This document shows, piece by piece, positions 1 to 5,758 of a stretch of DNA of 9,154 nt (the first letter of the stretch is position 1; every line of letters begins with the position of its first letter). The translations under genes and the position numbers were made by a program. The notes under the pieces were generated by a model. It ran no database searches and was not told the origin of the DNA. It saw only the letters and a list, made by a program, of their open reading frames with translations. The DNA is taken from NCBI GenBank assembly GCA_017420825.1, contig JAFQNU010000195.1, positions 1-9,154 on the forward strand, given 5' to 3'. The stretch comes from Clostridia bacterium (GTDB lineage Bacteria; Bacillota; Clostridia; UBA1381).

Positions 1-18
1 GAAAATTTACAGATTTTG

Positions 19-27
19 TGGTATAAA
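19..27 (+). promoter_or_regulatory. Possible extended -10 promoter element for the PRPP synthetase gene
   Basis: The bases TGG-TATAAA fit an extended -10 element (TGn followed by a 5-of-6 match to TATAAT). Transcription would start near position 34, leaving a leader of about 34 bases before the ATG at 68. The matching -35 box would fall at or before the window edge, so it cannot be tested here. The surrounding DNA is AT-rich and chance matches are common. Confidence 0.35.
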
Positions 28-67
28 TATATATGAAGAATAAGCTTATATCATAAGGAGGATAACA

Positions 68-1180
68 ATGGATAAGACTTTCGGGAAACTTACTATTATC
101 GGAATGAAGGGCTGCGAGGAAATAACAAATAAAATTGACTACTACTTAAAGCAGTTCAGAAAGGATTATGACGATACTGAGACCTACATTGCACACATCA
201 AATGCCCACGTTTCGGAACAGGTGAGGCAAAGGGTGTTATTAATGAAACAATCAGAGGTCATGATGTTTTTATTATCTGCGATATGTTCAACCATGGGGT
301 TACATACCAGATGTATGGGCAGGAAAACCGCATGAGTCCTGACGACCACTATCAGGATTTAAAAAGAATTATTGCTGCTGCAAGCGGTAAGGCAAGAAGA
401 ATTACAGTTGTAATGCCTATGCTCTATGAGGGCAGACAGCACAGAAGAACCTCAAGAGAATCACTCGACTGTGCATTGGCACTTCAGGAGCTTGTATCTA
501 TGGGTGTTTCAAACATTCTGACATTTGATGCACATGATGCAAGAGTACAGAATGCAATTCCTTTGCACGGATTTGACGATGTTCAAACCACATATCAGAT
601 GATTAAAGCTCTTACGAGAGCAGTTCCCGATATATCCTTTGATAAAGAAGATACAATCGTTATTTCTCCTGACGAGGGCGGAATGACAAGATGTATGTAC
701 TATTCATCAGTTCTTGAAATCGATCTTGGTATGTTCTATAAGAGAAGAAATTATTCTGTTGTAGTTGACGGTAAAAACCCAATTGAAGCACACGTTTATC
801 TCGGACGTGATGTTGCAGGTAAGGATGTAATGATAGTTGATGACATGATTTCAAGCGGTGAATCTGTTCTTGATATCGCAAAGAAGTTAAAGGCACAAGG
901 TGCAAAGAGAATATTTATCTTTACCGCTTTCGGACTTTTCTGCAACGGACTCGAAAAATTTGATGAAGCTTATAAAAACGGCGAAATAACAAAGGTGTTT
1001 ACAACAAACCTAATCTATCGTACACCTGAATTATCAGAGCGTGAATGGTATTACAATGTTGATATGTCAAAATACATTTCAATTCTTATCAACACATTGA
1101 ACCACGATGATACATTGAGCCAGCTTTTATTGCCGGTTACAAGAATTAAAAATCTTCTTGAAAAAAGAAAAGAAAATTAA
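68..1180 (+). CDS. prs: Ribose-phosphate pyrophosphokinase (PRPP synthetase), long divergent type
   Basis: Makes 5-phosphoribosyl-1-pyrophosphate from ribose 5-phosphate and ATP in the cytoplasm, for purine, pyrimidine, NAD, histidine and tryptophan synthesis. The 370-residue product has the family's two phosphoribosyltransferase-like halves. Visible motifs are MLYEGRQHRRTSRES (118-132, where the ATP-binding YxRQDR-type segment lies), FDAHDARVQ (153-161, equivalent to DLHxxQ, His156 kept), ISPDEGG (199-205) and the PRPP loop VMIVDDMISSGES (254-266). Classical bacterial Prs is about 315 residues with a DDxxxTGGT loop, so this is the longer, divergent branch seen in Clostridia. A second, classical prs may exist elsewhere in the genome, in which case this copy could be specialised. 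The start is firm: AAGGAGG at 55-61 lies 6 bases before the ATG. It heads a two-gene operon with the Nudix gene. Confidence 0.93.
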   Translation: MDKTFGKLTIIGMKGCEEITNKIDYYLKQFRKDYDDTETYIAHIKCPRFGTGEAKGVINETIRGHDVFIICDMFNHGVTYQMYGQENRMSPDDHYQDLKRIIAAASGKARRITVVMPMLYEGRQHRRTSRESLDCALALQELVSMGVSNILTFDAHDARVQNAIPLHGFDDVQTTYQMIKALTRAVPDISFDKEDTIVISPDEGGMTRCMYYSSVLEIDLGMFYKRRNYSVVVDGKNPIEAHVYLGRDVAGKDVMIVDDMISSGESVLDIAKKLKAQGAKRIFIFTAFGLFCNGLEKFDEAYKNGEITKVFTTNLIYRTPELSEREWYYNVDMSKYISILINTLNHDDTLSQLLLPVTRIKNLLEKRKEN

Positions 1181-1185
1181 TTTTA

Positions 1186-1190
1186 GGGAG
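1186..1190 (+). promoter_or_regulatory. Ribosome binding site that fixes the Nudix start at 1199
   Basis: GGGAG ends 8 bases before the ATG at 1199. An in-frame GTG at 1190 overlaps this site and so cannot be the start it serves. This removes three residues from the longest possible reading. Confidence 0.75.
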
Positions 1191-1198
1191 TGCATATT

Positions 1199-1726
1199 AT
1201 GACCGAAAAAACCATTAAATCAACACCAATCTATGATGGCAGGGTTTTTAGTGTGAGGTCTGATATTGCACTCCTTTGCGATAACTCACAGGTACAACGG
1301 GATGTCGTACTTCATAACGGCGGTGTAGGAGTTCTTGCAATTGATGAGAGCAGAAAGATTACACTTGTTAAGCAATACCGCTACGGAGCCTCATGTATGA
1401 CTCTGGAAATCCCCGCCGGAAAGCTTGAAAAGGGAGAAAATCCCGAAGAATGCGGAAAAAGAGAACTGCTGGAAGAGGCAGGATATGTCGCAGAAAGCTT
1501 CATATCATTGGGCGAAATTCTGCCAACACCTGCTTACTGCTCCGAGGTAATCTATTTATACCTTGCAACAAAGCTCACAAAAAAGGAACAACACCTTGAT
1601 GAGGACGAATTTCTTGATGTTATTACAATGGATTTAGATGAAGCATACAACATGGTTATGAGAAACGAAATTAAAGATGCAAAAACAATTGCTGCAATAC
1701 TAAAAGCAAAGGGATTGGGTTATTAA
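1199..1726 (+). CDS. nudF: ADP-ribose pyrophosphatase, Nudix hydrolase
   Basis: Predicted to hydrolyse ADP-ribose to AMP and ribose 5-phosphate in the cytoplasm using divalent metal. The 175-residue protein has a complete Nudix box (GX5EX7REUXEEXGU) at residues 74-96: G74, E80, R88, E89, E92, E93 and G95 are all present. Prolines at 109 and 111, about 15 residues after the box, fit the ADP-ribose-specific subgroup. The N-terminal TPIYDGRVFSVR segment and the length are also typical. The ATG at 1199 is preferred over the GTG at 1190 because the ribosome binding site overlaps the GTG. The gene starts 18 bases after prs and very likely shares its transcript; its product ribose 5-phosphate is the Prs substrate. 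Its stop overlaps the end of the opposing acyltransferase gene. Other nucleoside-diphosphate sugars are possible substrates. Confidence 0.88.
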   Translation: MTEKTIKSTPIYDGRVFSVRSDIALLCDNSQVQRDVVLHNGGVGVLAIDESRKITLVKQYRYGASCMTLEIPAGKLEKGENPEECGKRELLEEAGYVAESFISLGEILPTPAYCSEVIYLYLATKLTKKEQHLDEDEFLDVITMDLDEAYNMVMRNEIKDAKTIAAILKAKGLGY

Positions 1727-1741
1727 AAACTCAATCCCTTT
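1708..1741. terminator. Convergent hairpin, likely bidirectional terminator inside both gene ends
   Basis: AAAGGGATTG (1708-1717) pairs perfectly with CAATCCCTTT (1732-1741), and a G.U, a G-C and a T-A pair can extend the stem inward. The loop contains both stop codons. On the minus strand the stem ends in TTT followed by GC and TTTT. On the plus strand only the three Ts inside the stem are available, so termination is weaker or of the A-tract/T-tract-in-stem kind. The position between convergent genes supports the role. Confidence 0.6.
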
Positions 1742-2451
1742 AAAATTAAATAAATTACAGGTTGATGAAGCATATAAATTATAAGCGAATTACGGCTGAT
1801 TAAACCAAACACCTTAATGTGCCTTGTATCAAGATATTTCATGAGAGAATATCTGCAAAAGAGCTTGTTTAAATAATATCCTGTAAAGAACAAGAACGCC
1901 CATGGAATAATCGGGAAATAATCCGTCGAATAAAATTCTGCAGGCGGAAATCCAATGTAAGCACTAAACAAATTTGAATATAAGGCTTCAGGCATTTCTA
2001 TACCTATATTGCCGACACCGAAAAATCCGTTTCCGATATTCTTTGTAAGAACAAATAACGCAAATAAAACAAACACTCCTACCCATGGATTTATCCTTTT
2101 TAAACCATTTTCTGCAAAGCAAGCTATAAGCATACATGAGCCTAACAGCGTAAGTATGCCAAAAATAATTCTATTCTCAGGCATGGCTACAAGTGTTATC
2201 ACAGACACAAGCAATCCGCAAATGAAAACCGTTACACCCCTTTTTAGCCTTCTTTTTCCCATCACAGAGCAAAATCCCGACAGCAATATAAAGTTCCAGC
2301 AAATGCACTGTTGCCATATGTACCCTGTATTTGAGCTATACCACTGCAACCTTACACCAAAAATACATACCAAATCCCATATTGCATGATATATAATCAT
2401 GTTTATTATAGCGACACTCCGTATCACGTCCAAAAAAGCGTATCTTTTCAC
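1723..2451 (-). CDS. Membrane acyltransferase, HGSNAT catalytic / DUF1624 family
   Basis: A 242-residue polytopic membrane protein with about seven hydrophobic segments. Family-like motifs include LDVIRSVAIINMIIYH at 7-22, LLSGFCSVMGKRRLKRG at 56-72, FGILTLLG at 97-104, YFPIIPWAFLFFTGYYL at 178-194 and SRNSLIIYMLHQPVIY at 219-234. These match the heparan-alpha-glucosaminide N-acetyltransferase catalytic (DUF1624) family, which is thought to move acetyl groups across membranes onto sugars. The bacterial substrate is unknown, and a cell-wall or exported glycan is only an inference. His22 could correspond to the acetylated histidine of the human enzyme, but this was not aligned. The start is a GTG with AGGGAGG at 2460-2466 ending 8 bases upstream. 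It lies downstream of the gerW terminator with no obvious promoter of its own, and converges with nudF with a 4-base overlap. Confidence 0.8.
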   Translation of the reverse strand: MKRYAFLDVIRSVAIINMIIYHAIWDLVCIFGVRLQWYSSNTGYIWQQCICWNFILLSGFCSVMGKRRLKRGVTVFICGLLVSVITLVAMPENRIIFGILTLLGSCMLIACFAENGLKRINPWVGVFVLFALFVLTKNIGNGFFGVGNIGIEMPEALYSNLFSAYIGFPPAEFYSTDYFPIIPWAFLFFTGYYLNKLFCRYSLMKYLDTRHIKVFGLISRNSLIIYMLHQPVIYLILKGLSF

Positions 2452-2471
2452 GTCATCACCCTCCCTAACTC

Positions 2472-2507
2472 AAAAAACTGCCGTATCAATCAAGAACACA
2501 GCAGTTT
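2472..2507 (-). terminator. Intrinsic terminator after gerW
   Basis: Read on the minus strand, AAACTGC (2507-2501) pairs with GCAGTTT (2481-2475), and one U.G and one G-C pair extend the stem to nine. The stem runs straight into a six-T tract (2477-2472). It begins only eight bases after the gerW stop and would end the five-gene operon. The downstream acyltransferase gene is then read either by read-through or from a promoter I cannot see. Confidence 0.75.
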
Positions 2508-2514
2508 ATTCGTG

Positions 2515-2958
2515 TTAATCGACAACATCAACATTGCAATCACATTTGCAATCCGACTTTTTTTCCTTCATCTTATCCGCAACGGCACTAACAGCACAAT
2601 TAACCTTATCTATTACCTCAGGAACCATGTCAATGATTTTATTAACAGGGGAGGTCTCAGGTGTCACAGGTAATAGCTTGATATTTCCGTTCGACACAAC
2701 CAAAAATGCAATCGGCTTAACATTTGCACCGCCACCGTAGCCTCCGCCAAATAATGGTTCAGAGCCTGCATTACCCGGGTTTTTTTTCTCAAACTCACTT
2801 CCACCCACTCCAAATCCGTATGATACGGTTGAGACAGGAATAATCAATGTACCGTCAGGACCTGTAACAGGTGTTCCCACAACGGTGTTAACATCAACCA
2901 TTGTCTTTATGTTGGTCATTATTGTGTCCATTAAGCCTTCAATAGGATGATTTGCCAT
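2515..2958 (-). CDS. gerW: GerW/YtfJ-family sporulation protein
   Basis: A 147-residue protein of the GerW (YtfJ) family, which in Bacillus subtilis is needed for normal spore germination; in other species the role is inferred. Family features are HPIEGLMDTIMTNIKTMVDVNTVVG (written as positions 4-28), PDGTLIIPVS at 34-43, the GFGVGGSEF segment at 48-56 and the glycine-rich FGGGYGGG followed by PIAFLVV (70-88). The length is normal. The odd part is the end: DCKCDCN at 136-142 makes a CxCxC cluster in a charged tail, plus Cys121. I do not recall this in the Bacillus protein. The ATG has AAAGGAAG ending eight bases upstream, lying within the last codons of the DUF2953 gene. It is the last gene of the operon. 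Confidence 0.88.
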   Translation of the reverse strand: MANHPIEGLMDTIMTNIKTMVDVNTVVGTPVTGPDGTLIIPVSTVSYGFGVGGSEFEKKNPGNAGSEPLFGGGYGGGANVKPIAFLVVSNGNIKLLPVTPETSPVNKIIDMVPEVIDKVNCAVSAVADKMKEKKSDCKCDCNVDVVD

Positions 2959-2963
2959 AATAA

Positions 2964-3575
2964 TTACTTCCTTTCATCTTTTTTATTATTCTTTAAAAAT
3001 TTTCTTATATTTAACAGCATTGGTACAGATTTTAAAAGTATAACAATAATATGTGCAATCTTTATTTCAATTATACCCTCGACTCTAATATCAAAAAAGT
3101 CTCTGTTTTCAAATAATGGAGTTATTTTAATACTCCATTTTTTCAAATTCATATGGTGGTCTATAAAGGACATCAACGTATATGCGCCACCGTTTATACC
3201 GCCCGTTAAAATTCCTGTTTTCATAGGATCCTGAGTATCAAAATCTGCATTAACATCAAGCGTTTTTATAATAATCAGTTTACTTTTAGAATACTTTAAA
3301 AGCTTTGCCAAATCAGATTTTATTACATTAAAAAGGTCGTATGCCCGTTTTACTCCGTTTTTTGCATCATCTAAGGTATATTTGTGTTTGCTCTTTGTTT
3401 TTGGCTTTTCAGACTTTTGTTTATCAAGATTTTTTTTGATAAATAGATATCTGAAACTAATGCTTGTCCGTCTGATTTCCTCGTTCCAGACGAACGAAAA
3501 ATCAAGTGCCGCCGGAGCAAACAGTAATATTGCAGTTACAATAAGCAGTATTGCTATTATCAGATAAACTGTCAT
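2964..3575 (-). CDS. DUF2953 domain membrane-anchored protein
   Basis: A 203-residue protein with one N-terminal hydrophobic segment (about 3-22), a basic linker rich in Lys (47-65), and a C-terminal part that includes DVNADFDTQDPMKTGILTGGINGGAY (positions 107-132) and the second hydrophobic stretch near 172-188. This order matches DUF2953 (PF11167), a family of unknown function that commonly sits directly upstream of ytfJ/gerW in Clostridia and Bacilli. A sporulation or envelope role is therefore inferred from context only. The ATG is well placed behind CGGAGG. It begins 14 bases after scpB and ends 5 bases before gerW, so it is clearly co-transcribed. Confidence 0.75.
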   Translation of the reverse strand: MTVYLIIAILLIVTAILLFAPAALDFSFVWNEEIRRTSISFRYLFIKKNLDKQKSEKPKTKSKHKYTLDDAKNGVKRAYDLFNVIKSDLAKLLKYSKSKLIIIKTLDVNADFDTQDPMKTGILTGGINGGAYTLMSFIDHHMNLKKWSIKITPLFENRDFFDIRVEGIIEIKIAHIIVILLKSVPMLLNIRKFLKNNKKDERK

Positions 3576-3589
3576 ATTCGCCTCCGGAA

Positions 3590-4189
3590 TTATTCTGCTA
3601 TCTCATCGGCAGACTCTTTTACTTCCTGTTCACCGTCAATATCGAGCTGATACTGCTCATATTCCTTGGAAATCTGACTTAAATCAAATTCAGGCAAGTC
3701 CTTAGGGCTTTTTAAACCGAAGCATCGCAAAAAGTTCAATGTAGTAGAGTATAAAATCGGGCGTCCGGGTGCGTCAAGTCTGCCTGTTTCTTCAATGAGG
3801 TCACGTTCGAGAAGTCTGTTTATAGCACCATCGCTGTTTACTCCTCTTATGTATTCAACCTGTCCTCTTGTTATCGGCTGTTTATACGCAATTATAGCAA
3901 GGGCCTCCATAGCTGCATTTGACAATGCCTGACGTCTTTGTTCGCCTATTATTTCCTGTATATAATTATAATAATCAGGACGTGAGCAAAGCTGATAACC
4001 GTCATCAATCTCTATAATTTTAAATCCTCTTTGTTCGGTATCATAATTGTAAGAAAGTATCTTTACTGCCTCTTTTACCGCCTCAAGCTCAACATCCAAA
4101 ACAGCTGCAAGCTTGGCACATTTTACAGGCTGTCCTGCGGCAAAAAGTATACTCTCAATTGCATATTGTATGTTTATATTATTATCCAA
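3590..4189 (-). CDS. scpB: Segregation and condensation protein B (TTG start)
   Basis: ScpB forms dimers that bind ScpA, completing the SMC-ScpA-ScpB condensin that folds and separates chromosomes at the nucleoid. The 199-residue protein has the two winged-helix domains expected: an N-terminal one (about 5-75) with AIESILFAAGQPV, and a C-terminal one containing the family signature LSNAAMEALAIIAYKQPITR (89-108), then IRGVNSDGAINRLLERDLIE (114-133), GRLDAPGRPILYSTT (136-150) and FLRCFGLKSPKDLPEF (153-168). The length is typical. It begins with TTG immediately after the TAA of scpA with no base between, served by GAAAGGGG inside the end of scpA. No ATG lies nearby in frame, and starting later would cut the first helix. 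Confidence 0.94.
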   Translation of the reverse strand: MDNNINIQYAIESILFAAGQPVKCAKLAAVLDVELEAVKEAVKILSYNYDTEQRGFKIIEIDDGYQLCSRPDYYNYIQEIIGEQRRQALSNAAMEALAIIAYKQPITRGQVEYIRGVNSDGAINRLLERDLIEETGRLDAPGRPILYSTTLNFLRCFGLKSPKDLPEFDLSQISKEYEQYQLDIDGEQEVKESADEIAE

Positions 4190-4939
4190 TTATATTTCCC
4201 CTTTCACCGTGCTTGTCTGCTTTACCGATTTTATCACAAAGTCCCTTTTCAGCTCATCATAATCGGCCGCAATTTTGTTTAGCTTAATCATTTCAAGAAC
4301 AGCTAAAAATGTAGCAATCCGCTCAGGCTTTGATTCTGTTTTCTTAAATATGGATTTAAAGTTAAGCTCACGTTTTTTTGCCAGCAGCTTGCACACCTTT
4401 TCAACCATATCGTCAACCGAAACCTTTTCTCTGCCGACTATTCCGAAAAATGCTTTTTTCTTTGGCTTTTCCTTTCTGATATTTCTTTGCATTATGAATC
4501 CAAAGGCATCTAACAGCTCTGATGTGTCATGCTTTCTGTCATACTGCGGGATAGGGAAGTCAATTCTCTCCTCACCCTTAAAAAACATATATCTTGAGAA
4601 AAATTCAGACTTTCTCAATTCCATTGACGCTTCCTTGAACTTCTGATACTCCGCAAGACGTCTTGCAAGGTCCTCTCTCGGGTCTTCCTCTTCCTCGTCC
4701 TCCTCGTCCTTTGGCAGAAGCATTTTGGATTTTATATACAAAAGCTGTGCCGCAAGCACCAGAAATTCGCTTGTATTGTCAAGCTGAGACTCTTCAAACC
4801 CTGCAATCGCATCAAGGTACTGGTCTGTTATCTCAACAATAGGTATATCATAAATACTGACCTTATTCTTTGTGATAAGATGAAGGAGCAGGTCAAGAGG
4901 TCCTTCAAAATTTTCAAGCTTGTATAAAACCTTATCCAT
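4190..4939 (-). CDS. scpA: Segregation and condensation protein A (kleisin)
   Basis: ScpA is the kleisin that bridges the SMC heads and carries ScpB. The N-terminal LENFEGPLDLLLHLI motif (8-22) is diagnostic, followed by IPIVEITDQYL and LVLAAQLLYIKSKMLLP, then an acidic run DEEDEEEEDPRED at 78-90, and a C-terminal winged-helix part ending near FLAVLEMIKLNKI. The total of 249 residues is normal. ATG at 4939 is preferred. A TTG one codon upstream (4942) is equally near AAGG (spacing 7 versus 10), so the first residue is not certain. It lies 20 bases after the protease gene and abuts scpB, whose ribosome binding site is inside its last codons. Confidence 0.94.
   Translation of the reverse strand: MDKVLYKLENFEGPLDLLLHLITKNKVSIYDIPIVEITDQYLDAIAGFEESQLDNTSEFLVLAAQLLYIKSKMLLPKDEEDEEEEDPREDLARRLAEYQKFKEASMELRKSEFFSRYMFFKGEERIDFPIPQYDRKHDTSELLDAFGFIMQRNIRKEKPKKKAFFGIVGREKVSVDDMVEKVCKLLAKKRELNFKSIFKKTESKPERIATFLAVLEMIKLNKIAADYDELKRDFVIKSVKQTSTVKGEI
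4198..4205 (-). promoter_or_regulatory. Ribosome binding site for the TTG start of scpB
   Basis: GAAAGGGG is followed by 8 bases and then TTG. It lies in the codons for the last residues of scpA (V-K-G-E), so the ribosome finishing scpA passes directly over it. This supports TTG as the true scpB start and suggests translational coupling. Confidence 0.7.
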
Positions 4940-4962
4940 CAATATACTGCCTTTTCTTAAAA

Positions 4963-5628
4963 TTATATAATCAAAATAATCAGAAAATTAACAAGATTAA
5001 CCATAGGTACATATAGTATCATTATACCCCTTCCGATTATCCCTGATAAAGCTCCCGAAAGAGATAATGCCATAATGAGAAACATTGAATATCTTTCATA
5101 TTGAAGCATTGAGTAGTAGGCTCTGTCGCTGATAAACATTCCTAAAATTCTTGAACCGTCAAGCGGTGGTATAGGAATTAAATTAAAGACCATAAAGCAT
5201 AGATTAATCTGTGCTGAATATACACAAAGCTGACCGAAAAAATCAATTACAGTATAAGAAACACCCAATTTATACAGTATAACATATAATATCCCGTACA
5301 AAAGTAGTGACACAAAAGCAAGAATAAAATTTGACAGCGGTCCTGCAAAAGCAACCAATCCCATTCCTTTTTTTCTGTCCTTATAGTACATCGGATTTAC
5401 CTCAACAGGTCTTGCCCAACCAAAACCTGTCAAAAGCATAAGGATTGTACCCATGGGGTCGAGATGTGCAAGGGGATTTAGAGTAAGTCTTCCTCTTATT
5501 CTCGGAGTAGGATCACCAAGCTTTGCAGAAACAAAGCCATGAGAATATTCATGCACAACCAATGCGATAAGCCTTAATGGGATAAACAGCAGAAACCATA
5601 TACCTCCGCCAAACAAATTACCTAACAT
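4963..5628 (-). CDS. Site-2 protease family (M50) membrane metalloprotease
   Basis: A 221-residue intramembrane zinc protease homologue. The zinc-binding HExxH is HEYSH at 26-30 within the first membrane helix; the second metal site is the LDG motif in NLIPIPPLDGSRIL (149-162, Asp157). Between them are NPLAHLDPMG (51-60) and GFGWARPVEVNP (68-79), both typical of the short YwhC-like branch of the family. Several further hydrophobic segments cover 92-120, 130-155 and 180-220. No PDZ or CBS domain is present. The substrate is unknown; known relatives cleave anti-sigma factors or sporulation precursors such as pro-sigma-K, but this branch is usually placed next to scpA in Clostridia and need not have that role. 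ATG with AAAGGG ending eight bases upstream. First gene of the operon. Confidence 0.88.
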   Translation of the reverse strand: MLGNLFGGGIWFLLFIPLRLIALVVHEYSHGFVSAKLGDPTPRIRGRLTLNPLAHLDPMGTILMLLTGFGWARPVEVNPMYYKDRKKGMGLVAFAGPLSNFILAFVSLLLYGILYVILYKLGVSYTVIDFFGQLCVYSAQINLCFMVFNLIPIPPLDGSRILGMFISDRAYYSMLQYERYSMFLIMALSLSGALSGIIGRGIMILYVPMVNLVNFLIILII

Positions 5629-5680
5629 TTATTATTCCCTTTCATATATTAAAATTATTACTCATTTTCCATATATTCTG

Positions 5681-5709
5681 ATTTTACACTAAAATATGGA
5701 ATTATTCAA
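5681..5709 (-). promoter_or_regulatory. Candidate sigma-A promoter for the protease-scpAB-DUF2953-gerW operon
   Basis: On the minus strand TTGAAT (5709-5704), a 17-base spacer and TAAAAT (5686-5681) match the -35 and -10 consensus at 4 and 5 of 6 bases. The transcript would start near 5674, about 45 bases before the ATG of the protease. The region is very AT-rich, which weakens the case, but spacing and placement are right. Confidence 0.5.
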
Positions 5710-5758
5710 CAGATTTTACATTATATATTTTATTTTTGTTGATTTTGTCATCAAAATT

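Noticed and set aside
40..49. Palindrome ATAAGCTTAT upstream of prs
   Set aside because: A perfect 10-base palindrome, but short and AT-rich with no partner repeat, so chance is the simpler explanation.
2009..2389. Plus-strand open frame opposite the acyltransferase gene
   Set aside because: It lies wholly within a convincing minus-strand membrane protein gene, has no family resemblance, and reflects AT-rich antisense codons.
2386..2673. Plus-strand open frame across the gerW-acyltransferase gap
   Set aside because: It overlaps the gerW terminator and both flanking genes on the opposite strand and matches nothing I recognise.
4275..4646. Plus-strand open frame opposite scpA
   Set aside because: Antisense to a clear scpA; low-complexity Ser/Phe-rich translation with no ribosome binding site evidence.
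4676..4710. Acidic run in scpA encoded by repeated GAG/GAC/GAA codons, considered as a slippage repeat
   Set aside because: Acidic linkers at this position are common in ScpA and the codons are mixed enough to argue against simple repeat expansion.
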